Source: Gnetum montanum | Lineage: Eukaryota; Streptophyta; Gnetopsida; Gnetales; Gnetaceae | Reading direction: 5' to 3' | Assembly: GCA_015680685.1 (NCBI GenBank) | Contig: MNCI01010443.1 | Coordinates: 89,992-153,991 of the forward strand | Length of the DNA stretch: 64,000 nucleotides | Shown here: positions 33,489 through 45,439 of the stretch, piece by piece | How the letters are laid out: each line of letters opens with the position of its first letter | How positions within the stretch are numbered: position 1 is the first letter of the stretch | Position numbers and translations under genes: made by a program | The notes under the pieces: model-generated | Databases searched by the model: none | Seen by the model: only the letters and a program-made list of their open reading frames with translations | Told to the model about the DNA's origin: nothing

Positions 33489-33813
33489 CCCTCATTGTCA
33501 CTTAATCTATTTGCAAATTGCAAGAAATCCATTATGCAAAGGCTTACTAGACTTAGGTTTACATGTGAATCTCATTTGATAAGAAGTGTACAAAGCTTGA
33601 AACTTACCCCCATTAAAAATGAGAAACATTAAGTTAAAGCTTATGGATAAATCTATCATGGTGCCAACAAGATAGATTATTTATGTTATGACCACTATTA
33701 GTAGATCACCTTATCCTACACATTTCTTTTTCATCCATGTTGGAAGCAACAAGGGAGAGTTTCCAATCATCATGGGAAGAACCTATCTAAGCTATTATTT
33801 GCTAAAAAAACAA
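33489..33813 (+). pseudogene. Relic E: decayed protease (right part)
   Basis: The + strand gives IYLQIARNP, GLLDLG, VNLI, LPPLKMRNIKL and GEFPIIMGRTYLS in nearly one frame, the same blocks as the proteases of A, C and D. DSG is changed to DLG. It continues the gag fragment at 10330-11310 once element A is removed. Confidence 0.75.
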
Positions 33814-36236
33814 AGGTATTATTTGTAGCAACAATTCCATAGTTTTTTGGCATTTTCACCTACATGATAGAACAAAGGATTCCTATTAAATGGGGCTAAA
33901 GGAAAATTGAAAAATTCCAACACCAAGAAAAATATTACATAGAGATTAATCATAATCTTTATAAAAGTTATGCTAATGGTTTGGTGTGTTGGTATAGGTG
34001 GGATAATAAATATAAGAGGTTATCAAGGGTAGCACTTATAGATGGTAAATCTTAGAGAGTAATACATATAGGTGGTACAAAGGATAGTGGATAGAGTGGC
34101 GAGGAAGAGGTGAGGTGAAGTCATGATGGATGGGAGTGTTGGAATCCAAAATAAGTGAAACATAGGTACACCCAACAATATATAGTCCAATTATAACTTT
34201 ATATAACTCATAATTGCTCATTGGAATAGAACCCATGACCTAGAGCTTCCAAATCAAGTATCTTGCTAGTAGGCTAACACCTTATTGTTGGGTAGGGGAT
34301 ATAGAGGTTATTAATTTAGTAGATACAAGGGAAATATTGGGTTCGTAGGAGTTATACATAGGTTTTTGTAATAAATAGAATAAATATGTGATAAGAAGAG
34401 GTCAAATTCTATCATATACAAGGGATGGAGGTCATTAGCCTATTAGGAGGGAGTGGTGGGCATGGTTGTTATTAGTTTCTTTCATATAGGTGGTAGGTAT
34501 TAAGGTTATATATTATGTGGGATTTCAATGTGTGATAAAGATTTGACAAAAAATATTAAGATTAGACATATTACCTTTAGCTCTTAGTCAGTTAATCATA
34601 TTTTACACATGAGGTACATTGTGTTTTTTTAGTGGGTAGCATATGTTCCTAACTCTCATCTTTTAAATCACTATCTCATCTACTAAATTTTCTATTAAAT
34701 TCAAACACCAAGGTATGTGATAATATGGGATGAATAGTTATAATCAACTAATGTGCATTCTTTTTATTTATGATCATGTTGATATTTGACTACTAGGATG
34801 CTTACAAACATTTTGGTTGTTGGTTATTCAAAGGAAAGAAGGGTAGGATCTTGCTACAGAAGGATCTACTTAACTAGCTTTTATGTATGATTTTTGCTAA
34901 ATTTTCATCTGTTGGAAACCAAAGATTTCATGAGTCATGCATCCAAAAATGAATCTTGGAATTTCACTCAAGCTTAGGTGATTTCACTCAAGCTCTTAGG
35001 TGATTCCACAAGGGCTCAAATGTTCAAAAAATTATAAAAAACAAGCTTTCCGAGTTTAAAATATAAGAAAAAATATAGTTTGATAAGTTGTGTTATTGTG
35101 TATGCATCAATGTAGAGGTCTATATATGCACATATGCATTAGTGCATATTATATTATGCATATGTGTTAGTGCAACCTATAATCTACTACTATAAAAATA
35201 AGCTTAAAGGCCTTATTTTTCTTATTTCAAGTTCAAAACATGAAGGTAGTTTTACCATTTGAGAACACCTAGATCTTCCAAGAGTCATATCTTGCTTGTA
35301 CAAAGTATGATTGAACATGTTCTTTCAACATTGCACACTTGGATTTGCAAACTAGTCATGGGAGATAATTGATGTGAACAATTAAAAAAAATTAAAAATA
35401 GCCTAAAATTCAAGATTAGCATACAAAATACTATATTAAGTATTTAGGGATGTCAAACATGACAACTATTACATTTTTCAAGAAAATTTTTTACGAAGTG
35501 ATGCTAATCATATGGTTCAAGAAGGGTAACAATGTAAAATTAGTCGATTATCAAGTCTAATCAACATGTTTATTAATCAACTATAGATGACACCTAAACA
35601 TAGACACAAGGCATGTGAACTAAGGCAAGGAAGAGAGAAGAGGATTAGAATCAAAGAACAACATAAGCAATAATCCAAAAAATAGCCCATGGAGTAGTAA
35701 GCATAATTCAGGGTCAAAGTCTTAGAACTTGAAGTTGAATTTTTCATAGAGGTTTGACAAAAAGAAGAAGTTTCATAAGCTTTTGTGCATGCATCCATTA
35801 CATTTCAAGTGAATCTATTAGGGAGTCTAATATAGTCCATTAGCATCAAATAAGTGCATAAGGACATTTGGGTGAAATTAAACTTTTCCTCATTTTTGAA
35901 GCTTACATCAAATGATTTTGAAGTTGTGATGCAAACATGTATTGATGTGGCCTATATTAACTAATAGTAATGATTGGTATGTTGCTTAGAGATATATTTT
36001 TTGGAAGAAAAGACAAGATTATTGCTAAGTAAAGATTGGGAACACTCAAATCCCATACATAGTGGAAGCCATCATCAAGACAACAAGGTTCCCTAACACT
36101 AGGTTGAATCTACCAATGATGTCTCTCTACCCTAAATCCTTGTATAAATAAGAGGGTTAAGATTATATTTGACACCAACACCAAGGATTATAAAACCTTG
36201 AGATTTTCAAAGAAGATTCTATCCATAATAGCCACT
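33814..36236. other. Unassigned old repeat sequence
   Basis: AT-rich with no recognisable protein. A tRNA-like remnant may lie on the - strand at 34221-34290. No RT or integrase of relic E was found here. Confidence 0.4.
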
Positions 36237-37187
36237 TGATGAGTAGTGGGTACCCCCTACGCATAACCATACGAATCACAAGCATTCATGTGCAATCTGA
36301 TTGAGTTCCATTGATGGAACTAGTGTAGTATCTATATTATTAAGCATTGATTGTAGGTCACTATCTTCCCACTTGGACTAGTGGTAGCTTTATCACATAT
36401 GATTTAGTCCAAAGTGAGGCACATGATTATTGATGTTGTATGGCTAAGGCTAAATTATATAAGAGAATGAAAATTAATTATATAATACACTATCCTAAAG
36501 GCAATGAGTGTCCATTTCCAACTTGTGATACATGTCCTAAACTCACGTACCCACTACTGGGATTACCAAGTGTTATACTACTGGGTGAACCAAGCAATAA
36601 CGTTGCTAGGATTACAAGCAAATATGTGTTTAAGCTTGAAATTGGTCATGCTCATTCTATTGATTAATTAACATGCATGGAAATATAAATATTAAGGTAA
36701 TTATATGGAAAATAAATTACATTGAAATTAAATCTATTTTAAGTTAGAGTGTTGCAATGAATATGAATCAATCTTGATCTTATTGTCATTCATCAAATGT
36801 GTCCAAGTACAATGCCACTTGAATAAGACTCCGTAAAATTGACTCAAATCCACATTGCAGGCACTCACTAACTATTTGCTAAGATTACAAAATAAAATTG
36901 CAAGAGTTCAACTATGCTATTGACCAAATGGTACCATATAGGCGGTAGGTGCTTGCAAATTTATAGGCAAATACATGCATTGCATCAATGAGGATGCATG
37001 AACACATTTAGCTTCATCGACGATAATGTGTCAGTGGGGATAAGTTGATGCAAATGTGTCAACACATCTAAGATGCATTGCCAATTAATGTATCAATGTG
37101 TCTTTATCCGCACATATGTGTTGACACATCTATGATGCATCGATGAGGATGCATTGATGAAGTTGCTCAACATATCAAGTCTCATCA
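36237..37187 (-). repeat. Solo LTR of the A family
   Basis: 951 bp, - strand, starting TGATGAGACTTG and ending CACTACTCATCA, flanked by exact 5-bp duplications CCACT (36232-36236 and 37188-37192). No internal region follows on either side, so two LTRs recombined and removed the body. The U3 end (37000-37180) is full of short inverted motifs based on GATGCATCGATGAGGATGCA and TGTGTCAACACAT. Confidence 0.9.
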
Positions 37188-37192
37188 CCACT

Positions 37193-39119
37193 TATCATCT
37201 TATTTGACAATGAAATTAACTAGTATGAACTTGTTCCACACCTAAGCCATGATGGTTTAAAAGGAAGTTATTAAGGCTAATCTTCCTTACCTCCTATTCA
37301 TGGAGGCTGAAAGCCAATTTTATGAAAACAATATAGGTCTAAAGACTTATCTATTTCTCTACCCCATTAGAAAGCTCTATGCTCAAAAAGGCATCACAAG
37401 GCATATCAATGTTCCTATATAGAAGGCTTTCAAAGTCTCATATGAGAGAAATATCAACTAGGTGTTAGAGAAGAAGATAATAGATCTAAAATAAACATAG
37501 ACACTTGCAATGACTTAAATGGAAATAACAACAATATCCCAACTGGTAGCAAAAACTTAATCATTGGTAGAACCATCCCATCCATCCAAGGATGATGTAG
37601 GGCCAATTACAATATCATTAACAAAGACATTAGATTTATGTAGGCACAAGAGGTTGATATTTAGCTAAGAAAGTGGGACTATGGATGAATATAGCTAGGC
37701 AATGAGCTTTTTAGAGCTTGTGGTCACCACTACAAGGGAACCAAGTTAATAGCCATGGACTCAAGAACAAAAGAAGGCTCTTTGAGGATTGTTTCAAATT
37801 TTTTTACAATGTGACTTTCTTGTATGTGGATTTAGATGAGAAAAGTTGAACTACATTGGTTGTCCTTTCCCCATGAAGTATAAGAGAAAGTTGTTAAGGT
37901 TATTGTTGGCTATCTCAACTTGGCATTGAACATTCCAAGGGTGTCATTCATAATCTTTAGCCCAAAATAAGATATGGAAATATCCTTAAATCTAGGATAA
38001 AGAGTAAAACAAGTAACACCACTAGCCTAGCCTAGGTAGATGATTGCCAAACAACATGAGCAGTAACTAGAGTGCAAGAAGAATAGTAGACAAGTCTTGT
38101 TTGATACCTTCAACATCCTTGATGATGTGACAACATTAGAATCTGAGTTGTTATTAGTAAAGAACAAGTGGTGTTACATGAGGCCTTAAATCAATAGAGT
38201 CAACATGAAATAATGAAGCTAAAGTAAGATCTATTAGAACTCCAAGCACAACTTGTTGGTGACCTTTTGGGATGTGACCGCCAACGAGTGTCCTCGAACA
38301 GGATTTAGGTGCTTGCTGGTCTCTAGAAACACCAAGGCCCAGATACCTCCAAATAGACTCAGTAGTTAATGTGAGTATGTGTGTGTGCTATTGCGGTGTG
38401 CGGTTGTGAAAATTGAAACGATTGCATTGTGCGTAAACTATAAATGACTTATTTTAAAGAGATTCAGCCAACTTTGCCAAGTACTGTGAGTTGTTGAAAG
38501 TTCCTATTTTGTTCAATTGCCTAGTCCATGCGGTCTTTATAATACCTACTTGTAACAAATAAAATTTTGCAAAAACATTTGAGCACAACTCCATATGAAT
38601 CTACTTCTAATTTTTCCCAGAGAAAGAGATAGTTCCACAAGAAAACTAGAAATAAAGCAATATTCAATGGAAATAGACAGAAAAGAAAGTAGATTTGTGT
38701 TAAGACCTCAAATGTTTAAACAAGGTAAAATGATATGAGTAAACACTTCGCAATAAAGCTATCCCAAATTCAATAACTATGAATTGTTCAAACTTCCAAG
38801 GCTCAAATAAGTAATTTCTTCAAGAAAATCCTACTATGCTACCAAAAATTTGCTGCATAAACTATCATGTACGAGCCTTCATTTTGGCTAGATAATGGAT
38901 GTCAACAATTGCATTTAACAGAACCTTCAAAAGACTTGAGAATTTTTGATTGAAATACCACGGAGATTCACTTTAAAGATAAAAGAAGCTATTCTGGTCC
39001 TATCAAAATACCAAAGATTTTCTGAACCCTCTTGACTATTGAATCGTTCAACGACTTGACTACAAGCAGAGGCTCTCTTACAACAATCTCAATAGAAGTT
39101 CTTATACATTGCACAATAA
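37193..39119. other. Unassigned sequence
   Basis: Decayed, possibly retroelement-derived, but no block was assignable to a domain. A less AT-rich patch at 38270-38420 (GGGATGTGACCGCCAACGAG) is unidentified. Confidence 0.35.
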
Positions 39120-39316
39120 NNNNNNNNNNNNNNNNNNNNNNNNNNNNNNNNNNNNNNNNNNNNNNNNNNNNNNNNNNNNNNNNNNNNNNNNNNNNNNNNN
39201 NNNNNNNNNNNNNNNNNNNNNNNNNNNNNNNNNNNNNNNNNNNNNNNNNNNNNNNNNNNNNNNNNNNNNNNNNNNNNNNNNNNNNNNNNNNNNNNNNNNN
39301 NNNNNNNNNNNNNNNN
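39120..39316. other. Assembly gap (N)
   Basis: 197 undetermined bases directly left of a short tandem repeat, which may extend into the gap. Confidence 1.
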
Positions 39317-39336
39317 TCCCAAGAAAGGAAATTATA

Positions 39337-39440
39337 ACTTACCCAACAAGTTAGGAGACATTACTTGCCCAACAAGTTAGGAGATTACTTGCCCAACAAG
39401 TTAGGAGATTACTTGGCCAACAAGTTAGGAAGTTGTAACT
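39337..39440 (+). repeat. 24-bp hairpin minisatellite
   Basis: Four units of ACTTGCCCAACAAGTTAGGA plus GATT (first and last slightly changed). Each unit contains the inverted pair ACTTG / CAAGT around CCCAA, so each could fold into a small stem-loop. It lies 20 bases from an assembly gap. Confidence 0.85.
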
Positions 39441-39895
39441 TATACATAAAATTTTGGAGAAAATCAGGCTAACATTGGCATGTGTAAATATTACAAATAT
39501 TGCTTTTATAACCAATAGCCTATAATAATTTATTTAAAATAAATCCAAGAGCTCCATATAATTGCTATTTTTATATTTATTTATTTATAATTTTTTAAGT
39601 TTTAAAAGTTAAATATCATTTGAAGCCCTAGTAATTTTATGGACTGGTGGTAGTAAGAAAATAATGCAACATACACCTTAGTGTAGACATTGGTGGTGAC
39701 AGCAGCCGATTTTTGTAAGTTTATATAAATAAATTATTTGCACTTTGAACCTACATAAAATTTGTTGCTGGCTTCTTTGGAAAAATGACGTTTGCTAGAA
39801 AACAAAATTTAAATCTGATGATGGCTCAAAATGTGAAGTCTAAATGCGAAGGCGCCAAGCCTGAAACTACCAGTAAATAGTTTCAAATTATCCTG
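39441..39895. other. Unassigned AT-rich sequence
   Basis: No gene or repeat was recognised between the minisatellite and the Hsp70 pseudogene. Confidence 0.4.
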
Positions 39896-40480
39896 CCCTA
39901 CCAGAACTGTATATCAACTATCACTACAAAAGAAGGCTCTACCACCGCGTTCGGTAATGTTGCCATGTGTTCCATAAAAAACGGTGGCTGTTGTAACCTT
40001 TGCTTTGTCCTGTCTTCCCCTCGGACCATGCGCTCGATCTTGTCATTGATCAGCCGCACTTTGTCATTGGTGATGGTGATGTTTTTTTTGACACCTGCTG
40101 CCTTGATGCCCAGGGAAAACGTAGTTACATTGAGGAGGAGCAAGTCCTGGACCTTGTTGTTGGACTCGTCAGAGAGAATGGTGGCCTATACGGCTGCACC
40201 GTAGGCAACGGCCTCGTTGGGGTTGATGCTCCTACAGAGCTCCTTGCTATTGAAAAGGTACTAAAGCAGCTACTAGACCTTTGGGATCTGCATAGAACTA
40301 CCCACGAGCATGATGTCACTGCTAGAGGCCTCGTTGATGTCTCTATTTTTCATAGAGCTTCAGATTTTCAGCGTGAATCATATTACCGATTTCTACTATC
40401 AAGTAATGTCAGGTTGATTGAAATGGAGAGAGGAACACTGCAGAAGCTAAGGAGAGCCTACGTCTTTCTAAATGGAGGAC
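39896..40480 (-). pseudogene. Cytosolic Hsp70 (Hsc70-type) pseudogene fragment
   Basis: The - strand gives, in order, a decayed LSS...IEIDSL-like part, SDIMLVGSSMQIPKV, CRSINPNEAVAYGAAV, SDESNNKVQDLLLLNVTTFSLGI, then NITITNDKVRLINDKIERMVR and EDRTKQRLQ. These are the end of the ATPase domain (VLVGGSTRIPKV, SINPDEAVAYGAA), the linker (DLLLLDV) and the start of the C-terminal lid. About 100 residues of substrate-binding domain between LGIKAAG and KITITNDKG are deleted, and stops and shifts are present. No introns are evident, which fits a processed pseudogene. Confidence 0.85.
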
Positions 40481-40528
40481 AGAGAGCGAGGGCCAGAGAT
40501 TTTTTTATTTTTAGAAGCAAGCCTGTCA

Positions 40529-40801
40529 CTACTCTGGGGTGCTGTGAGCAACTACACCTAGAGAGGGCACGCCTGAACCACACGTACCAGAAGGCTTGGC
40601 TTCATTGCTAGGCAAGAAATTGTGGTATTGGCCCACATTCTGGGCAACCTGTGCATACAACACCGCCACTTCTGCCATGCCCCCAACTTTAAATGCATTA
40701 CGCCCGAGTCCCCTATTGCGTATCTTCTGTAAAATTGGATGTCGCGTTGCACTACGTCGTGTCGTCATCGTTGAAGACGTCGCATGTTGAAGGGCCTCCA
40801 A
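40529..40801 (-). CDS. Unrecognised 90-codon ORF upstream of the Hsp70 fragment
   Basis: An open - strand frame (MEALQHATSS ... VAHSTPE) in a slightly GC-richer patch. The middle (KVGGMAEVAVLYAQVAQNVGQY) looks protein-like but I recognise no family. It stands where the Hsp70 N-terminus should be yet does not resemble it, so it may be a fragment of another gene or a chance frame. Confidence 0.3.
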   Translation of the reverse strand: MEALQHATSSTMTTRRSATRHPILQKIRNRGLGRNAFKVGGMAEVAVLYAQVAQNVGQYHNFLPSNEAKPSGTCGSGVPSLGVVAHSTPE

Positions 40802-41317
40802 CCATCAACTCTCCTTCTTTTGTCGCGTAAGATTGAAAAAAAAAATTAATACCTTACCCATGCGTATAGTGGCTGTGAACTGCTGTTTACTGCATAAACG
40901 TCCGCTAGAGTCCTGTAATGGCAACTCAAGATAAGGTTAATTTTAATTTCTTATTGTCATATTTATGGGATTGTCAGCACCAATAAAGCTTTCCAATCTT
41001 TCCCTCACATAGAAGCATGATAAATTTTCCTTCATAGTTGGTTCTTTGTTATTATCTGAAAGTTGAAACACTTCTGTAGCCTTTTGTTAGTGTCTTCTTT
41101 TTCTATAGGTTCACCCATAAATATCCAAATGAAACCTTCGGGATTATGCACAACCATTGTATTTTTCATTTCAATATTTTCTTTGTCTTGTATCATTCAT
41201 ATTTTATCACTTTTGTTGTTCCATGAAATGGCCAAATGTGCGAACACAACTCTAGTTGGCATGTTGCATGAGAAGATCTTAAGAAATTTTCTCAAGAAAA
41301 ATAAATTTGACTATTAG
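40802..41317. other. Unassigned sequence left of element C
   Basis: AT-rich, no gene recognised. It ends with ATTAG (41313-41317), the left target duplication of element C. Confidence 0.5.
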
Positions 41318-42177
41318 TGATGAAGTGGTTACTCTAATTATTAGAGCAGTTACTCCAATTATTAGAGCAGTTATTATTAGAGCGGTTATTCCTGGGTTAC
41401 TCCTAGATCTATAAATACAACGCCTAGGTGCACAATTGGGAGGATGTTTTTAGGAGTCAACTAGCAAAACTCTTGCAATCTATCTATATGAAAGTTAGAA
41501 TATTTTCCAAGTGCCTACAATAGGAGGTCTAAGTGTGAATGGATCTTTATTCAAGAATTGATGTACCTAAGCACACCATTGTGTTGAAAATAAATACTAG
41601 CTCTTTGATTCATCCTTGCAGCACTTGAGATTTGTTTTCTTATGCATTTATATTTTATTTTATTTTATTTTATTTTATGCACTTTACATTCGTGTTATTA
41701 GCACAACAATTCATTTTGATCAATTAAGCAAATTGTTAAATTACACAAGCATGACTCCTTTGAGCATACGTGTGACACTTGGTAGCTCAGAAATGATTAG
41801 CGTTTGATAGCCCAATAGTGTTTGCATGAAGGTCAAGATGTGTCCAAGAAGTGGAAACGACTACTTGTGTTAGACTAGATTAGACTTTAGTTTCCTTAGA
41901 AATTAATCATTTTTATTTTTAATCACTCTTACTTTTATACTTGTTCTAGGTGAGGAATTCCATAAAAACACAAAATAATAAAAAATCATATGCCTCAATC
42001 ACACTTAACCATACAATTGCATTCCATAAGTGGGACTGTTAAGATAATGAACAAACAACATGCACAAACCATTTAGCTCTAGTGTACTTAGTAACTACAG
42101 TATGTGGAATTTGATCAAATTACTATGAATGCTTGTGTTTCGTATGGTTGGGCGTAGGGGTACCTTACCACTCATCA
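41318..42177 (+). repeat. 5' LTR of element C
   Basis: 860 bp, TGATGAAGTGGTTACTC to TTACCACTCATCA. It contains a palindromic repeat array (41325-41390), a TATA box CTATAAATAC (41409-41418) and an ATTTT microsatellite (41650-41678). Its partner begins at 48521. Confidence 0.93.
41325..41390 (+). promoter_or_regulatory. Palindromic repeat array in U3 of element C 5' LTR
   Basis: Three to four units of about 22 bp, each with the near-palindrome CTCTAATTATTAGAG (41332-41346, 41353-41367, then partial copies), directly before the TATA box. The 3' LTR has a similar, slightly longer array at 48528-48616. Confidence 0.85.
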
Positions 42178-42198
42178 TTGGTGTCATTGCCAGGGACT
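42178..42198 (+). other. Primer-binding site of element C
   Basis: TTGGTGTCATTGCCAGGGAC follows the LTR directly and resembles the tRNA-Asp-type site TGGCGCCGTTGCCGGGGA with C-to-T and G-to-A changes. Confidence 0.8.
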
Positions 42199-42338
42199 GT
42201 AGTTCTTTGTGTGCTATCTAAGCCTAGTGCAATCTAGTACCCTTGTTGTTCAAACCCTAAGTGTCAAATCCTACGAAAACAAAAATTATCATTATTATCA
42301 TTAAATTAAATTTTAACTACACACTATTTATCAACACA

Positions 42339-44830
42339 AATTGTCTTCTTCTCACAGGAGCCCATCTCCACCCAGGGCAGTTCAACTACCTCAACAATAT
42401 TGAGTGGTATATGCTCATCCTGATGAGTATGTACCAGACTTTACCTTCATCTTACATTAAGATGAATTGATGTGATGGCACGACATGGAAGGCAAGATTG
42501 TGTTGCCACCTAACTCTTCTATTCCACCAATGCTCCAATTAATGTTGGCATGACATGGGCTTCAACATCTCCATGGACAATATGAGATGTGAGATTTCGA
42601 CTCAAGGGATTATCATCCCATTGAAGCACAAAGATTAAGGGATCATTAGCTGGAGCATCAACACAAGCTTATGAAGGACAAGGGGTCAAACATCTTTCTA
42701 CCTCCACTTGGCCCAATTGGTGAAGGTGACCACTTCTTTAGTGATTCTCCTCTCTTTGATTTTGTTCAAGTAGCCCTTAACCAGAATGTACAATCCAAAG
42801 TTCACAATCCTAGTTTTAGTCAAAATGAATCCAATGACAAAAATGGATCCAAGGAAGCAAGTTAGGAAAAGGGGGATAAAGGAGATCATGATTGTGATCA
42901 TGGTCATGAGCATCGAAGGAAGGGTGATAGGTATCAGCACAGAGCAAGTTCCCCTTCTTTTTTCCCTTCATCGTCATCTTCTTCTTCATCAAGTTCAGAT
43001 CATGACTGCATATGAAATAATTGTGATGGAGGTGACCAACGAAACTAGAAAAATAGAAGGGACCGTCAAGATAGTCGTGATCGAAGACATGGGTAATCTA
43101 GAGAGGCCCATCATCAAGAAAGAAGGGCTAGTAGGGAGCATTGTAGGCACCACCATCATTGCCTTGATGAACCTCTACTTGCTACTTGGGGCATGTTGAA
43201 TATTACAAAGGCTATGAGGATTCTAACAAAGCATGTGAAGGATAGTAGAATAAAGAGGCTTGATATGGACAATATCCCTCAATTCGAGGGAGGATATGAT
43301 GCTGATCCACAAAATCATCTCCAGGCTTTCCAAGATGCATGTGCCTTGCAAAATATTGAAAATGAATGGCAAAAGATGAAATTATTTCCTAGGATACTCA
43401 TAAAGGAAGCAGAAAGTTGGTATTGATCCTTGGAACTAGAATCAATCAAGTGGTGAAGTACGATGTTGGAATTATTCAATGACAAATATCAAATGTACTC
43501 TCGAGTATCCAATTTAAGAAAACAAATTCAAGGGTGGAAACAAGGAAATCATGAGCTCTTGGATGCTGCTATTGGCCGATACTACTCTCTATTGCATAGG
43601 TATCCTGGCCATGGATACTCTTAGCTTGATTAGCTTCACCATATCGTAGATAAGTTGCAGTCTAAAACCAAGAAAACCTTTGGCATCTATGCCTAAGGGA
43701 GATTGACAGAGTTGATCACCCATAAGATTCAAAGATTAATTGAGTAGGTAGCCAAAGAGGAGGGAGAGCTCAGAAAACATGAAAGTGCATAAGAATACAA
43801 TAGAAATCCTTCTATTTAGAAAAAGGGGGTTAGATTTTGTGACAATGAGGATGAATTCTCCAGAGATGAGATGGTGAATTAGAAAACCTTGCCACTCCAA
43901 AAAGTGCAGTCAGAAATTATGACTAAGGTTGATCAATATTGGGACTCTATGGACAATAAGTTTTAAGCTATTTTAAAAATTTGTTAAAGAGTTCAAGGAG
44001 CAAAGTGGTGATCGTGAGCATTGGAGGCATAAGGAGGTTGAACGTTCCATATCTAAAGATAAAGATAAGATGATTGTGGATAGTGATTTAGATGATGATG
44101 GTGGATGTGATGTTTGCTAGTATGAACATCCTAAGGGATGTTGCCCAGTTGTATCACACTTGCAGGAATCTTGGGTGTATGCCTTACATCCATAACTTGC
44201 ACAAAGGAAAACACCCAAAAGATTACCTTATCCACAAGGTAATCCTCAATAGTTCCACTAACCACAATAATACTATCCAAGTGGAACTCCTACACAACAT
44301 TACAAAGTATATCAGCAGTGGCAGCAACTACAATCATGGGCATTGCCACCTCCAAGATAGCAATACTCTTACTGGCAACTAGATCCCTACGGTTATTATG
44401 TTTAGCAACCTTCATCTCCAAGGGACTCCTCTGGTCATATTACTACTTACCAGTCTCACCACTACCCTCCTAAAACATATCAATCACCCTATCCAATGAG
44501 GGATACCACCTACTACCCTCATGTACCTCTTGTCTCTACACCTACTCCTCCACCTCCTACACAACTAGCACCTCCTTTGTCCATACAGGGTGAATTGCTT
44601 GCACAACCACAACAAAGGAATGCTACGAGGGTAGTTAACCTGTAATAAAGTAATCCATCTAGCAGGTCGGAACCACGAACAAAGAAAAGACCCTTCTTCC
44701 AACCTTGTAGTCCACCAAAGCCCTCAAATACCTCAATGGTTGGTAACCCTACTCCTCCACCTTCCTCTATTTCTTTTTTATCCAAGTCTCCTTAAAACCA
44801 AAATCCCTCTTGAATTCATACTATAATGTT
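42339..44830 (+). pseudogene. gag of element C
   Basis: The start codon region is altered (ATTGTCTTCTTCTCACAGG against ATGCCTTCTTCTCATAAGA in D). Blocks then follow D: AHPDEYVPDFTFILH, GKIVLPPNSS, a DYHPIEAQR segment, an acidic region (42671-42865), a His/Ser/Arg-rich region in shifted frame, and the gag core at 43193 onward (TKHVKDSRIKRLDMDNIPQFEGGYDADPQ in part, LFPRILIKEAESWY, YSRVSNLRKQIQG), then a WDSMDNKF segment and a Pro-rich tail. At least six internal stops. No zinc knuckle was seen. Confidence 0.85.
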
Positions 44831-44879
44831 AACACATGTTGTATCTGATTAGATTCGAGTTGGTAACCTACCCAAAAAA

Positions 44880-45240
44880 TTAACTTATCCTAGGAGTTCC
44901 CCAGTTTATTTGCGAATTGCTAGGAATGAACCTCTTAAAGCTCTTCTGGATTTTGGTTCTGGTGTTAATTTGATCTCGCATGAGATATACACAATGTGGA
45001 ACCTTCCTCCTTTGAAGAAGAGAAACATTTTGCTAGAATTAGCAGAGCAGTTCATCATTGTTCCATTAGGACTGGTTGAAGACATCGTCACCACCATTTG
45101 TGGGTGGTCATATCCAGCTAATTTCCTAGTAATTAAAGTGGAGAACTGTAATGGAGACTTTCCAATCATCATGGGAAGGGCATGGCTAAGTACTGTTGAT
45201 GCTAAAATGGGCATTAGAGATCTCTCCTTGGAGATATAAA
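44880..45240 (+). pseudogene. Aspartic protease of element C
   Basis: An open 109-codon stretch from 44910: NEPLKALLDFGSGVNLISHEIY, then IVPLGLVEDIV, CGWSYPANF, DFPIIMGRAWLSTVDAKMG, in pieces. The active site reads LLDFGSG where D has LLDSGS, so the catalytic triad motif has one replaced residue. Role in the family: cleaving the gag-pol polyprotein. Confidence 0.87.
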
Positions 45241-45439
45241 AAAAATGGGTTTGGAAATATCAAGAAGAAGAGAGTTTGATGTATCATGTATAGTGATTTA
45301 GAGGCCATTGTGTGCAGAAGTTATGGTCAGTAAAGAAAACATCTAGCTCTACATGCAAGTAATGTGCACCAAAAGCTAAGATCCAAAGATGTCTGTACAC
45401 AGCAGCAACAAAACAAGAGGACACCTAGTGGCTGACAGC

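Noticed and set aside
40000-40611. 203-codon + strand frame
   Set aside because: It is antisense to the Hsp70 pseudogene and its protein has no recognisable motif.
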